This document shows, piece after piece, positions 34,941 through 45,603 of a DNA stretch of 64,000 nt. The stretch lies in the NCBI RefSeq assembly GCF_016802725.1, contig NC_052673.1, positions 5,049,037 to 5,113,036 of the forward strand, given 5' to 3'. The notes beneath the pieces are model-generated. The model did no database searches. It saw only the letters and a program-made list of their open reading frames with translations, and had not been told where the DNA came from. Made by a program: the position numbers and the translations under genes. Source of the stretch: Solenopsis invicta. Lineage: Eukaryota > Arthropoda > Insecta > Hymenoptera > Formicidae. Every line of letters begins with the position of its first letter. Within the stretch, counting starts at the first letter, position 1.

Positions 34941-36283
34941 AATATAGGAAGTACAAATTCCAAATATATAATAGTCATTCTATCGGTGCAACCTGTATTG
35001 TCTCTGGTACAATGTTATGAATTTACCCTTGAGCAAACTCTTTCTTAATTGACAAGATTTTTTTATCGATTGGGAGCTGATGCAGTATTAGATATGATAA
35101 TGGCTGATGATTTTGTTCTATTGGACACCGCCAAAGAATTTATTGAGCGTTATAAAACTAGTAAGGAGGGCACGAAAAATCAATTACCATTGCTGTCCTC
35201 TTTGTGTCCAGGTAAAATAAATATTTATGAAAACAATCAATTAAAAATTTATAATGTTCTTGTTTCTATATCAGGTTGGGTGTGTTACGCTGAGAAAATT
35301 CATGGAAATTTTATATTGCCACGTATAAACGTTACAAAATCACCTCAACAAATTATGGGGTCATTAGTAAAGTACTACTTAGCTAAAATTATGGGTCTAT
35401 TGCAACAGAACAGATATATCACGTAACTGTAATGCCCTGCTATGACAAACAGTTGGAAGTTTCCAAAGATTTTTACAATCAGCAAAGAAAAACGAGAGAC
35501 GTAGATTCTGTCATAACGTCAAGTATATACATATATCCATATTTCCATATTAAACATTAGAATTAACATTTAAATATAAATTATGGTATCAATTTTCAGT
35601 TGAATTAGAACAGATGCTGAATGAAGACGGTTAATTAGTATTAAATAAAATAAACGAAGGTGAAATTAAACAACCATTTTGTTCTTACAGTGAAGAAATT
35701 GGAACTAAATTATGCAGTCACAGTGGCTCAGGATCAGATGGTTACTCAAACTTCATTTTTTGTTACGCAGCGAAGAATCTTTTCGATGAAGATGTCACAG
35801 TGGATTTTAAAAGTCTTAGAAATTTCTACTTCCAGGAAGCAGAATTGAAGGAAATGACCAAGTGTTATTAAAATTTGCTATTACTAATGGCTTCAGGAAT
35901 ATACAGAACATAGTTCAAAAAATGAAAAACGACAAGTGCGTTTACGACCATGTCGAAACATGCCCGTGTAGTAATTGTTTTATTTAAAATATATTAACAC
36001 GATGCATGTAATAAATAATTAAATTTAATATAATTACTTTTATTAGGTTGCCTAAACGGCGGAGTGCAAGTGACATCCCATGGAAACATTCAACCCCAAG
36101 AACTTGCATTGGCATTGGAAAATATGTATCGTAAACTCCCGCTAAGTAAATCTCTGAAGAAAATACAGTAGTACAGAATTTGTACAAAACTTGGTTAGAA
36201 GAACGTACAAAGTTTACGCGTATTTTAATACACGATATTACGAAATACAAAAAATGAACACAGCACTCGCAATAAAGTGGTGA
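34941..36283 (+). pseudogene. CIAO3: CIAO3/NARFL (Nar1) 3' gene copy, left arm, broken
   Basis: CIAO3 (NARFL, yeast Nar1) is an iron-only-hydrogenase-like protein that links early and late steps of cytosolic iron-sulfur protein assembly. Exon 34941-35211 ends LPLLSSLCPG; a 63-bp GT..AG intron (35212-35274) splits the CPGW box; exon 35275-35522 reads WVCYAEK, KSPQQIMGSLVK, HVTVMPCYDK and RDVDSVITS; an intron (35523-35599) follows; exon 3 from 35600 reads ELEQMLNEDG, DFKSLRN and GFRNIQN; the last exon (36047-36283) reads CLNGGVQV and, after a frame shift, ends ALAIKW. The terminal Trp is a known feature of the family. Stops (near 35046 and 35632) and one-base shifts (near 35400, 35850 and 36253) kill it. 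The N-terminal iron-sulfur exons are absent. Retained introns mean a DNA-level copy, not a processed pseudogene. Confidence 0.9.
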
Positions 36284-36294
36284 TGTAAACTATG

Positions 36295-36296
<2 letters not shown>

Positions 36297-36352
<56 letters not shown>
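36297..36352. repeat. (TA)n microsatellite, arm-specific expansion
   Basis: About 56 bp of TA just after the CIAO3 stop codon. The matching spot in the other arm (about 40540) has only a few TA units, so it expanded or contracted after the inverted duplication. Confidence 0.9.
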
Positions 36353-36353
36353 T

Positions 36354-37470
36354 TACTTGTATAATCTATATTTTTTTGTACAGTAAGTTCATTGGCTGAT
36401 TGACTCTATTTTTGCAATATAACAAAAATAAATAAATTACTAATTAATTATTTGACGCCTACTTAAAGCCATGACTTAAAATATATACCAGCATGTTATA
36501 TAAATAAATTTTATGTTTTTATATAATGTCTATTTAATATCACCTTATATATACATAGCTTACATTAATTGTAAACAATTAAAATAATAATCAAAAAATT
36601 TTATTTATTTAATAGAAAATAAAATACAACTAAATATCTCCAAAAATTCTACAATGCGGGATCGTATAAATTAAAAGTAATGAAGGATAAAATCCTTAAA
36701 AAATATGATTGAAAATAGGAAGAATGTTATAAAATGTAAGATTATTTATTAAAGTTGAGTTTTGTGATTATTAAAGTATATCTTAATTAGCACACAATAA
36801 TTTTTAAATGCTTTTTTTAATATTAATTTATTAATTATTTATTGTACAATTCATTATAACAATAATATTTATTAAAAATTTATTAAATATTTATTTAACA
36901 TTTATATTTCCTTAATTACTTATATAAAATAATGATTTGGGAAAATGTTTATTTAACGCTTATTTAACGTTTATTTAACATTTATTTAATATTTATATTA
37001 CATTAATAATTTAATTGCAATAATAATATTTAAGAATAATTAAGAAATATATCTATTTAACATTTTTTTTTAATTAACTTAATATTTATTTTGCATTAAT
37101 TTTTTATTTGAAACAATAATTTTAAAAACATTAATTTAACATTAATTGCATATTTATTTTACATTTATTTAATATTTACTTAATATCCATTAATGTTTAA
37201 TTCAAATATTACTTAATACTGATAGATATTTATCATCTCGATAAATCAATAAAATGTTATTGTCCGCTGCCGAAATTGCGTGTCCGCGGTAATTTTTAAT
37301 ATATTTAACATTTTTAATATATTTCTTCCTATCAAAGAATATTATTGATTATATAATTACATTTATATTATTTCAATTAAATCACTCTTATATTTTAAGT
37401 AGTAAAAATTTACATAGTAAAAATTACAGATAATTTATAAATTTTAACACCTATTTTATGCAATTTTTGC
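36354..37470. other. A+T-rich arm interior with TTTATTTAACATT-like quasi-repeats
   Basis: No gene. Between about 36840 and 37240 short units such as ATTTATTTAACATTTATTTAA recur irregularly. The mirrored block lies at about 39500-40120. Confidence 0.55.
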
Positions 37471-37473
37471 ACA

Positions 37474-37578
37474 GATGGAAGAACTGCATAAAGAGTATAT
37501 CGTCAATCGGATTGACGATTGCTGTCTCAAATGTAATCCGATTGATGACGAAAGCGTGGAGACCGAGAAGCATGCTTG
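37474..37578 (+). other. Exon-like 34-codon frame between splice-like sites
   Basis: The frame starts at an ATG directly after an acceptor-like TTTTTGCACAG. It reads through IVNRIDDCCLKCNP and closes at TGA, followed within four bases by a donor-like AAAGTAAGTC. I do not recognise the product. In the right arm the ATG is ATC and the frame is split by an insertion. It could be a captured exon, part of an unrelated gene, or chance. Confidence 0.25.
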
Positions 37579-38117
37579 AAAAGTAAGTCTCTTTATTTTT
37601 TTAAATAATAACACAAAAAATCAAAGATTAAGTTAAAAAGAATGATTTGAATTTAGATTTATTGTAATTTTTTTTGTCTAAACACTGGATTTCGTTTAAA
37701 TTTCTGTTTGTAAAAATTAATTAATCTATTCTAAAGTTTGTGGTTATATCTGAAACAAATCAAAATTAATAAAACAATTATTAATTATTAGGTACATATT
37801 AAAGCATATAATATTTCAAGCATATCATATAGAATTCCTGTTTATTATAAACTTAGTAAACATAACTTTGAAATTATTCAACTACATTATCCATTAATCA
37901 ATATTAATTTATATGTTAAAAATCAATAATGTTTCTAAAAATGTTCTTATTCTTTTCCAGATCGTAAATAAACTTCAATTCCATGAATAAATAAAAATTA
38001 CTGGAAAATGGATTTATATGAAGAGGGCATTATTGAACAATATCAATTTGTGCTAACTTAAAATTTGTAAAATCTACTTTTCTTTATTAGTTGTTTATTA
38101 GAGAGTAATAATATAAA

Positions 38118-38183
38118 AATGTAATATACGCATCATATATGCATACAATTATTTTAATTTTATTTATGTATATTCCTTTCTTA
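38118..38183. other. Spacer at the centre of the giant palindrome
   Basis: About 66 bp of A+T-rich DNA between GTTTATTAGAGAGTAATAATA on the left and its complement on the right. Confidence 0.7.
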
Positions 38184-38790
38184 TATTATTACTCTCTAAT
38201 GAACAACTAACAAAGAATAGCAGATTTTACAAATTTTAAGTTAGCACAAATTGATAATGTTCAATAATGCCCTTTTCATGTCAATCCATTTTCCAGTAAT
38301 TTTTATTTATTCTTGGAGTTGAAGTTTATTTACGATCTGGAAAAGAATAAAAAAACATTTTCAGATACATTATTGATTTTTAACATATAAATTAATATTG
38401 ATTAATGTATAATGTAGTTGAATAATTTCAAAGTTATTTTTACTGAGTTTATAATAAACAGGAATTCTATATGATATGCTTGAAATATTATATGCTTTAA
38501 TATGTACCTAATAATTAATAATTGTTTTATTAATTTTGATTTGTTTCCGATATAACCACAAACTTTAGAATAGATTAATTAATTTTTACAAACAGAAATT
38601 TAAACGAAATCCAGTGTTTAGACAAAAAAATTAGAATAAATCTAAATTCAAATCATTCTTTTTAACTTTATCTTTGATTTTTTGTGTTATTATTTAAAAA
38701 AATAAAGAGACTTTTCAAGCATGCTTCTCGGTCTCCACGCTTTCGTTATCAATCGGATTACATTTGAGACAGCAATCGTCAATCCGATTA

Positions 38791-39403
38791 GCCTAGGGAA
38801 ATTTTCTATACCTACGTTGAGTACCATTGTTCAATCCAATCCGAGATCCGATTAGTTATCGTAAACAACCAAGAATAAGTTCCTATGGCCCGTATTCATA
38901 GTCGTGACTTATTTTCAAGATCGTCTTAAGTACGGTCTTAAGTTGCTCTCTAGATTCATAGTCATGAATCAAGCAAATGCTTGAGTAAAATCTCAAGTCA
39001 AGACTTGTCCAAGACGATTTTGTTTGAAAACGTTTTCTTCGGTCTCAACATGATTCATAGACAGATCTTATTCGAAATAAGAACAGACTTAAGACTATCT
39101 TATTAGTCATGAATTCATAGTCGTAATAAGACGTCTTGTATGACGTATGTACAGCTAAACAAGACGATCTTCGCCAAGTCGAGGTCGAAGTAGACTTAAG
39201 CAAAGCTGTAGAGACTATTCTAACCTCAAATTAATGTTTGCCGAAGTTGAAATACTTAAATTTCAAAGAATGACAGCAAAAACGAGACTAGTTACTCGTA
39301 AATTTTTAATTCCTTTATTCTTGTAAAAACATGACTGGTATTAGAAAAAAATATAAAAAATATAAAAGATATTTTTAGTTTTTTTACACCACTTACACTA
39401 ATA
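38791..39403. mobile_element. Insertion in the right arm with GGCCCGTATTCATAGTC end
   Basis: About 610 bp absent from the left arm. From about 38887 it begins GGCCCGTATTCATAGTCG and contains many short AAGATCGTCTT/AAGACGATCTT units, as does 53520-53701. Non-coding. The second terminus is not clear, so the exact limits are uncertain. Confidence 0.5.
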
Positions 39404-40561
39404 TACTCTTTATGCAGTTCTTCGATCTGTGCAAAAATTGCATAAAATAGGTGTTAAAATTTATAAATTATCTGTAATTTTTACTATGTAAATTTTTACT
39501 ACTTAAAATATAAGAGTGATTTAATTGAAATAATATAAATGTAATTATATAATCAATAATATTCTTTGATAGGAAGAAATATATTAAAAATATTAAATAT
39601 ATTAAAAATTACCGCGAACACGCAATTTCGGCAGCGGACAATAACATTTTATTGATTCATCGAGACGATAAATATCTATCAGTATTAAGTAATATTTGAA
39701 TTAAACATTAATGGATATTAAGTAAATATTAAATAAATGTAAAATAAATATGCAATTAATGTTAAATTAATGTTTTTAAAATTATTGTTTCAAATAAAAA
39801 ATTAATGCAAAATAAATATTAAGTTAATTAAAAAAAATGTTAAATAGATATATTTCTTAATTATTCTTAAATATTATTATTGCAATTAAATTATTAATGT
39901 AATATAAATATTAAATAAATGTTAAATAAACATTAAATAAATGTTAAATAAACATTTTCCCAAATCATTATTTTAAATAAGTAATTAATGAAATATAAAT
40001 GTTAAATAAATATTTAATAAATTTTTAATAAATATTATTGTTATAATGAATTGTACAATGATTAATAAATATTAAAAAAAGCATTTAAAAATTATTGTGT
40101 GCTGATTAAGATATACTTTAATAATCACAAAACTCAACTATAATAAATAATCTTACATTTTATAACATTCTTCCTATTTTCAATCATATTTTTTAAGGAT
40201 TTTATCCTTCATTACTTTTAATTTATATGATCCCGCATTGTAGAATTTTTGGAGATAATTAGTTGTATCTTATTTTCTATTAAATAAATAAAATTTTTTG
40301 ATTATTATTTTAATTGTTTACAATTAATGTAAGCTATGTATATATAAGGTGATATTAAATAGACATATATAAGAACATAAAATTTATTTATATAACATGC
40401 TGGTATATATTTTAAGTCATGGCTTTAAGTGGACGTCAAATAATTAATTAGTAATTTATTTATTTTTGTTATATTGCAAAAATAGAGTCAATCAGCCAAT
40501 GAACTTACTGTACAAAAAAATATAGATTATACAAGTAATGATATATATAACATAGTTTACA

Positions 40562-41903
40562 TCACCACTTTATTGCGAGTGCTGTGTTCATTTTTTGTAT
40601 TTCGTAATATCGTGTATTAAAATACGCGTAAACTTTGTACTTCTTCTAACCAAGTTTTGTACAAATTCTGTACAACTGTATTTTCTTCAGAGATTTACTT
40701 AGCGGGAGTTTACGATACATATTTTCCAATGCCAATGCAAGTTCTTGGGGTTGAATGTTTCCATGGGGTCTCACTTGCGCCCCGCCGTTTAGGCAACCTA
40801 ATAAAAGTAATTATATTAAATTTAATTATTTATTACATGCATCGTGTTAATACATTTTAAATAAAACAATTACTACACGGGCATGTTTCGACATGGTCGT
40901 AAACGCACTTGTCGTTTTTCATTTTTTGAACTATGTTCTGTATATTCCTGAAGCCATTAATAATAGCAAATTTTAATAACACTTGGTCATTTCTCTTCAA
41001 TTCTGCTTCCTTGAAGTAGAGATTTCTAAGACTTTTAAAATCCACTGTGACATCTTCATCGAAAAGATTCTTCGCTGCGTAACAAAAAGTGAAGTCTGAG
41101 TAACCATCTGATCCTGAGCCACTGTGACTGCATAATTTAGTTCCAATTTCTTCACTGTAGGAACGAAATGGTTGTTTAATTTCACCTTCGTTTATTTTAT
41201 TTAATACTAATTAACCATCTTCATTCAGCATCTGTTCTAATTCAACTGAAAATTGATACCATAATTTATATTTAAATGTTAATTCTAATGTTTAATATGG
41301 AAATATGAATATATGTATATACTTGACGTTATGACAGAATCTACGTCTCTCGATTTTCTCTGCCGATTGTAAAAATCTTCTTTGGAAACTTCCAACTGTT
41401 TGTCATAGCAGGGCATTACAGTTACGTGATATATCTGTTCTGTTGCAATAGACCCATAATTTTAGCTAAGTAGTACTTTACTAATGACCCCATAATTTGT
41501 TGAGGAGATTTTGTAACGCTTATATGTGGCAATATAAAATTTCCATGAGTTTTCTCAGCGTAACACACCCAACCTGATATAGAAACAAGAACATTATAAA
41601 TTTTTAATTGTTTTCATAAATATTTATTTTACCTGGACACAAAGAGGACAGCAATGGTAATTGATTTTTTGTGCTCTCCTTACTAGCTTTATAACGCTCA
41701 ATAAATTCTTTGGCGGTGTCCAATAGAACAAAATCATCAGCCATTATCATATCTAATACTGCATCAGCTCCCAATCGATCAAAAAATCTTATCAATTTAG
41801 AAAGAGTTTGCTCGAGGGTAAATTCATAACGTTGTACCAGAGACAATACAGGTTGCACCAATAGAATGACTATTATATATTTGGAATTTGTACTTCCTAT
41901 ATT
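40562..41903 (-). pseudogene. CIAO3: CIAO3/NARFL (Nar1) 3' gene copy, right arm, broken
   Basis: The mirror of the left-arm copy, with the same exon-intron layout and missing N-terminal exons. It is slightly better preserved: the first exon reads TLEQTLSKLIRFFDRLGADA without the stop present in the left arm, and VLLKFAIINGFRNIQNIVQK is open where the left arm is shifted. It shares with the left arm the one-base loss after AKIMGL and the short A-run before the ALAIKW ending. These two lesions therefore predate the inverted duplication, or the parent gene was already a pseudogene. It cannot encode a working cluster-binding protein. Each copy is antisense to the other, so read-through transcription would give a hairpin. 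Confidence 0.9.
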
Positions 41904-42407
41904 CTGCAACAATATAAAATATACATTTTCAATTAATAAACAAGATAAATTAATCCTATATGCATACAATAAAGTAAATTGCATATTTGTTTTCTTTAAA
42001 AAGCTAAGTAATTAGATCATAACATTTTAAATAAACAATTATACAAATACCTAGGTGAATTGTATAAGAATACCCACTGCACCTCCGATTTTGATCGAAA
42101 ATTAGGCTCATTCTGACTGCGTTTTCACTCAAAATGACAAGAATCTAGCAAGAAGAAAGTATCGCTCTGTCTTCGCGAATCGATGATATCAAGTGTTAAA
42201 GTTAGCCGATTGCAAGCTTAAGATACCTGTATATCTCGGCGTTATGTAGCAAACTGAGCATGCGCTTTGGGCACGTTTGCATGCTCCATGGGCACACACA
42301 TACAAAAAGTGCGCGAATTTGAAACATAAATACAGAGCAATATAAGTGATTCAGTGATAAATGAATAAATTAATTAAGTTATCGTGCGGAAAGTAAATGC
42401 TTAAAAA

Positions 42408-42430
42408 GGGGAGGGGCTTCGCCCCTCCCC
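42408..42430. other. G/C hairpin of two G4 blocks
   Basis: GGGGAGGGGC and GCCCCTCCCC pair across a three-base loop. It is very stable and unlike the A+T-rich surroundings. Confidence 0.8.
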
Positions 42431-42450
42431 CGCCACCCCTTTTTTAACCC

Positions 42451-43015
42451 AACCCAACCTGAATCTTAGTTTTAAATAAAAAATTGTTTTGCATGAAAGT
42501 TGAAACTACCGATGTCTGTTTTACAGTGAAATTAACTTTCATCTTAATTTGCATGATACAAAGCACTTTCCACGTGAAGCGAGGTCCATCCCCATCCCAC
42601 TTTCTCCACCCCCAGCGTACCCTCCCCCACAGATGTCTGCTTTGCAGCCAAATTAATTGTTATTTTAATTTACATGATACAGGGGGCTTTTTACGCGGAG
42701 CGAGGTCCACCCCCACCCCACCCTTTCCACCCCACCGCCCCCCGCGCGGGGTGGGGTGGACCTCGCTCCGCGTAAAAAGCCCCCTGTATCATGTAAATTA
42801 AAATAACAATTAATTTGGCTGCAAAGCAGACATCTGTGGGGAAGGGTACGCTGGGGGTGGAGAAAGTGGGATGGGGATGGACCTCGCTTCACGTGGAAAG
42901 TGCTTTGTATCATGCAAATTAAGATGAAAGTTAATTTCACTGTAAAACAGACATCGGTAGTTTCAACTTTCATGCAAAACAATTTTTTATTTAAAACTAA
43001 GATTCAGGTTGGGTT
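42451..43015. repeat. Near-perfect 282-bp-arm palindrome
   Basis: The axis is at 42733. Arms start AACCCAACCTGAATCTTAG and are almost identical over their length; the centre is a GC-rich CACCCCACC/GGTGGGGTGG segment. Both strands read the same 80-residue frame, which is a by-product of symmetry and not evidence for a gene. Confidence 0.9.
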
Positions 43016-43179
43016 ATTATAAGAAATATTGTACAGATTCATAAATTTCAAAATTTTTATTTAACACTTTTTAAATAAATTAAGTTACTAAAACGCATGC
43101 GCATGCGGTCACCATCATGCAAACGTGACCACAGCGCATGCTCAGTTTGCTACATATCGCCGAGATGACAGGTATCTTA

Positions 43180-44216
43180 GGCCCAGTTTCACAACTTTGG
43201 GTTTAACCCGAGTTTAGTTGAACTACCGTCAAGTTTAACGCCACGGTTAAACTTCTATCGCGTTTCACAACCAGATTTTAACTCTAGGTTACGTAAACCT
43301 ATAATCTATGCGAAGAAACTTCAACAGACTTATCTTTCTTCTAGAACAAGTAGTGTGATTGGTTGTTACCGAAAAGTAGGGAATGAGATATTACAGGTTC
43401 TATACACCAAGGCAAAAAATAATGAACAAATTTAAAAGTTTTAAAGTTTTCTTCTTACATGTTTTCAAATCAGTTTGAACTAAACAATTAAATTCAATTG
43501 TTACTGTAAAAATTTACACTTTATTAAGTACATTAAACATTGGAACACTAATTAGAAAAAAATTTCTCATAAAATAAAGAACAACAGATTAGAATAAAAG
43601 ACAAAATTGAGTTTTGAAAAAAATAAATAAATCTAAAAGACAGCCACTCGAAATAAAAAAAAACTGTTCTTTGGAAAAACACATATATGGTCATCGTAAT
43701 CATAGTATGTAATCTATAAGTACTAATTTAATAATATTACAAAACTATTTTTACTGTTCTGTTTTATGAGAAATTTTTTCTTTGATTTCTCTTAAGACTG
43801 CAGTAACAGATTCCTTGGTTAAGCGAAATCGAGCATAAAAATCAATGTCATCAAATTCTTCAAAATATGACGGTCGTCTTCTAATTATTCTCGGGCGTCG
43901 ATTTATTATTTGCACAAAATCTTCATCGTCAGATGACGATAACATATATTCCAGAGCCATATCTTGCAACATAACCTTTTTACAATTTCGTGGAGATATC
44001 AGCCATGAAGTACAATACTCGAAAGATTATTGAAAGCAGTGGCGCTGCAGTATTAAACCTCGGTTATCTACTTTAAACGCCCGAATTTCGCCGTTCAACT
44101 TTAACCGCAGTTTAACAACGTTAACCGAGGTTTAAGACAGTTGTGGAACACAATATTTACCGTAAACCAAGTTTAAAGGTTTAAACTCCGGTTAAACTAA
44201 GTTGTGAAACTGGCCC
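43180..44216. mobile_element. PIF/Harbinger-type non-autonomous element
   Basis: TTA at 43177-43179 and 44217-44219 flanks inverted ends GGCCCAGTTTCACAACTT and the complement of GTTGTGAAACTGGCCC. A 3-bp TTA/TAA duplication with GG(G)CC ends is typical of PIF/Harbinger. It is inserted in the fold-back element, whose opposite arm gives the empty site (GCTTAAGATACC, about 42224). It retains only the start of a transposase-like frame (43751-43972, minus). Confidence 0.8.
43751..43972 (-). pseudogene. Truncated Harbinger transposase N-terminus
   Basis: A 73-residue frame with an acidic Ser/Asp stretch (SSSDDEDF), an Arg-rich RRPRIIRRRP segment, and FDDIDFYARFRLTKESV. The last segment resembles the region just before the nuclease domain of HARBI1-like transposases, where a Tyr/Phe-Arg-Phe-x-Leu pattern is common. 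Everything after residue 73, including the DDE nuclease, is missing and the sequence runs into A+T-rich DNA. It is therefore a non-functional remnant inside a non-autonomous element. Assignment rests on that short motif plus the element ends. Confidence 0.6.
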
Positions 44217-44463
44217 TTAACCTGTGCAATCACCAACTTTAACGCTTGATATCTCGGTTCGCGGGCCAGAGCGACACTTTTTCTTGCCAGATTCTTTCAT
44301 TTTGAGTGAAAACGCGTCGAATGAGCCTAATTTCGTCAAAATCGGAGGTGCAGTGGGTATTCTTAACAATTACCCTTTCTTTTTTAACATGTTTTTTACT
44401 TTTAAAAATAAACCAACTCAAGCTCAAATACCTGCATTTATTATAACCTCAATAATAAACTTA

Positions 44464-44828
44464 TGTAAGAAATATCTGGTCACACTCGGTACAATAATTG
44501 TAATTCTTAGTTTGGCCGCTAGTCGCGTGCGTATCGTTCCGTTAGCGAAACACCATTGGCTCTCCTCACCACGTGACTCGAGACTGTAACACCATTGGCT
44601 CTGCGTCTTAAGCGAAGTCGTGATTGGCTCAAGCCCGCGACACTAGCGCGCCCGTGCGTTCGCTTAAAGGAACCTTTCCGGGGAAGAAAGACTTCCCGGG
44701 GTCACTTCTCTTCGGACCACGAAGGATCGTCCGCCATGCGGACGAATACAATAAAGTATTGTTTTACTTCGCAAGCTACCGACTGTGATATCTCTGCCCT
44801 TCCATCCATCCCTGACTACTCCCTTACA
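44464..44828 (+). repeat. 5' LTR
   Basis: 365 bp, TG..CA bounded. It carries two CACCATTGGCTC direct repeats near 44551 and 44590, a GGGGAAGAAAGACTTCCCGGGG hairpin-like stretch near 44680, and a poly(A) signal AATAAA at 44750-44755. No clear TATA box was found. Confidence 0.95.
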
Positions 44829-44831
44829 GCC

Positions 44832-44846
44832 CTCAGAAGTGGGATT
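44832..44846 (+). promoter_or_regulatory. Probable primer-binding site, tRNA-Leu-like
   Basis: TCAGAAGTGGGATT, four bases after the LTR, matches what I recall as the complement of the 3' arm of a leucine tRNA. The usual TGG start immediately at the LTR edge is not present (CAGCCC instead), so the assignment is tentative. Confidence 0.45.
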
Positions 44847-44957
44847 ATGTCACAGTTCTAGCGAGCGAAAGTGTTCGTCTCGTACCACGAGTTCGCGTGT
44901 GAAAGTATTTCCGCGCAGTAGTCCCGCGTTCGTGTTGTAAGTGACCGTTCGCGTTTA

Positions 44958-45310
44958 AGCCCCGTCCTCTGACGACGGTTCGCCTTCGGGCTCACATTCC
45001 CCGTCTCTCGACGACGGTTCAACAGGTGCTTGGCGCACTCGCGCTTCCGCGCATTCCCCGTCTCTCGACGACGGTTCAACAGGTGCTTGGCGCACTCGCG
45101 CTTCCGCGCATTCCCGTCTCTCGACGACGGTTCAACAGGTGCTTGGCGCACTCGCCTTCCGCGCATTCCTCGTCTCTCGACGACGATTCAGCGCGCTCAT
45201 CCGTGTCTTCGCGCTTCCGCGCTCTCCCCGTCCTCAGACGACGGTTTGAATTTGTACGTTTGTGCTTCTGCGCATTCTTCGTCCCCGTCTTTCGACGACG
45301 GTTAGCAACG
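44958..45310 (+). repeat. Tandem repeats of about 57 bp in the retrotransposon leader
   Basis: About six or seven units contain CCCGTCTCTCGACGACGGTT, mostly followed by CAACAGGTGCTTGGCGCACTCGC. The first complete ones are nearly identical and the last ones diverge. The CGACGACGG core occurs in every unit. These cause several overlapping Arg-rich frames that are not genes. Confidence 0.9.
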
Positions 45311-45603
45311 GTGCAACAACGCATACGCTGCCTAGTGCTCGAACTTTCCGTTTCTTTTTCATCAACGGTTCAAGTTACATTCGCCTCGGTTTGTTGAGCG
45401 AAGTCTATCAGCACGAACAAGTCCGTGCAAGTGATACGCAAGATTGCGTCAGACAGACATTGTGTAAAATTTCCCGCGCTCGTGTTGACTATAACGGTCG
45501 TGTCGCGTCGCGTTCCGTCGCCGCCATCTTATGGTGACTTTCCACCGGATTCTACCGGCTTCGACAACCTTCAATAGTGTTGAGAAATTTCAGTCTCGTC
45601 AAG

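Larger units (their letters stand above)
33707..38117 (+). repeat. Left arm of a giant inverted duplication
   Basis: Pairs in order with the minus strand of the right arm: 33707-33799 with about 53507-53600, 33800-34534 with 50710-51193, 34535-34624 with 44375-44463, 34790-36296 with about 40550-42050, 36353-37489 with about 39404-40540, and 37505-38117 with 38184-38790. It holds the broken CIAO3 copy (34941-36283), a (TA)n run at 36297-36352 that is only about 10 bp in the other arm, and two small MITEs absent from the other arm. The block 34625-34789 is also left-only. Confidence 0.85.
42054..44374. mobile_element. 2.3-kb fold-back element with nested inserts
   Basis: The ends are inverted: GAATACCCACTGCACCTCCG, then GGCTCATTC, at the left and their complement at 44330-44365. 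Pairing continues inward through TACCTGT.ATCTCGGCG and GCATGCG blocks. It carries a perfect-looking hairpin palindrome (42451-43015) and a Harbinger derivative (43180-44216). Partial relatives are at 28697 and 31208. It lies in the right arm of the giant palindrome where the left arm differs. No protein of its own is seen. Confidence 0.75.

Noticed and set aside
42484..42982. Two mirror-image 105-codon frames with the same N-terminal 80 residues
   Set aside because: Identity is forced by the palindrome; there is no other sign of a gene.
44595..45537. Arg/Ser-rich frames in the retrotransposon LTR and leader
   Set aside because: They come from LTR sequence (present at both LTRs) and the 57-bp tandem repeats, upstream of the real gag-pol start.
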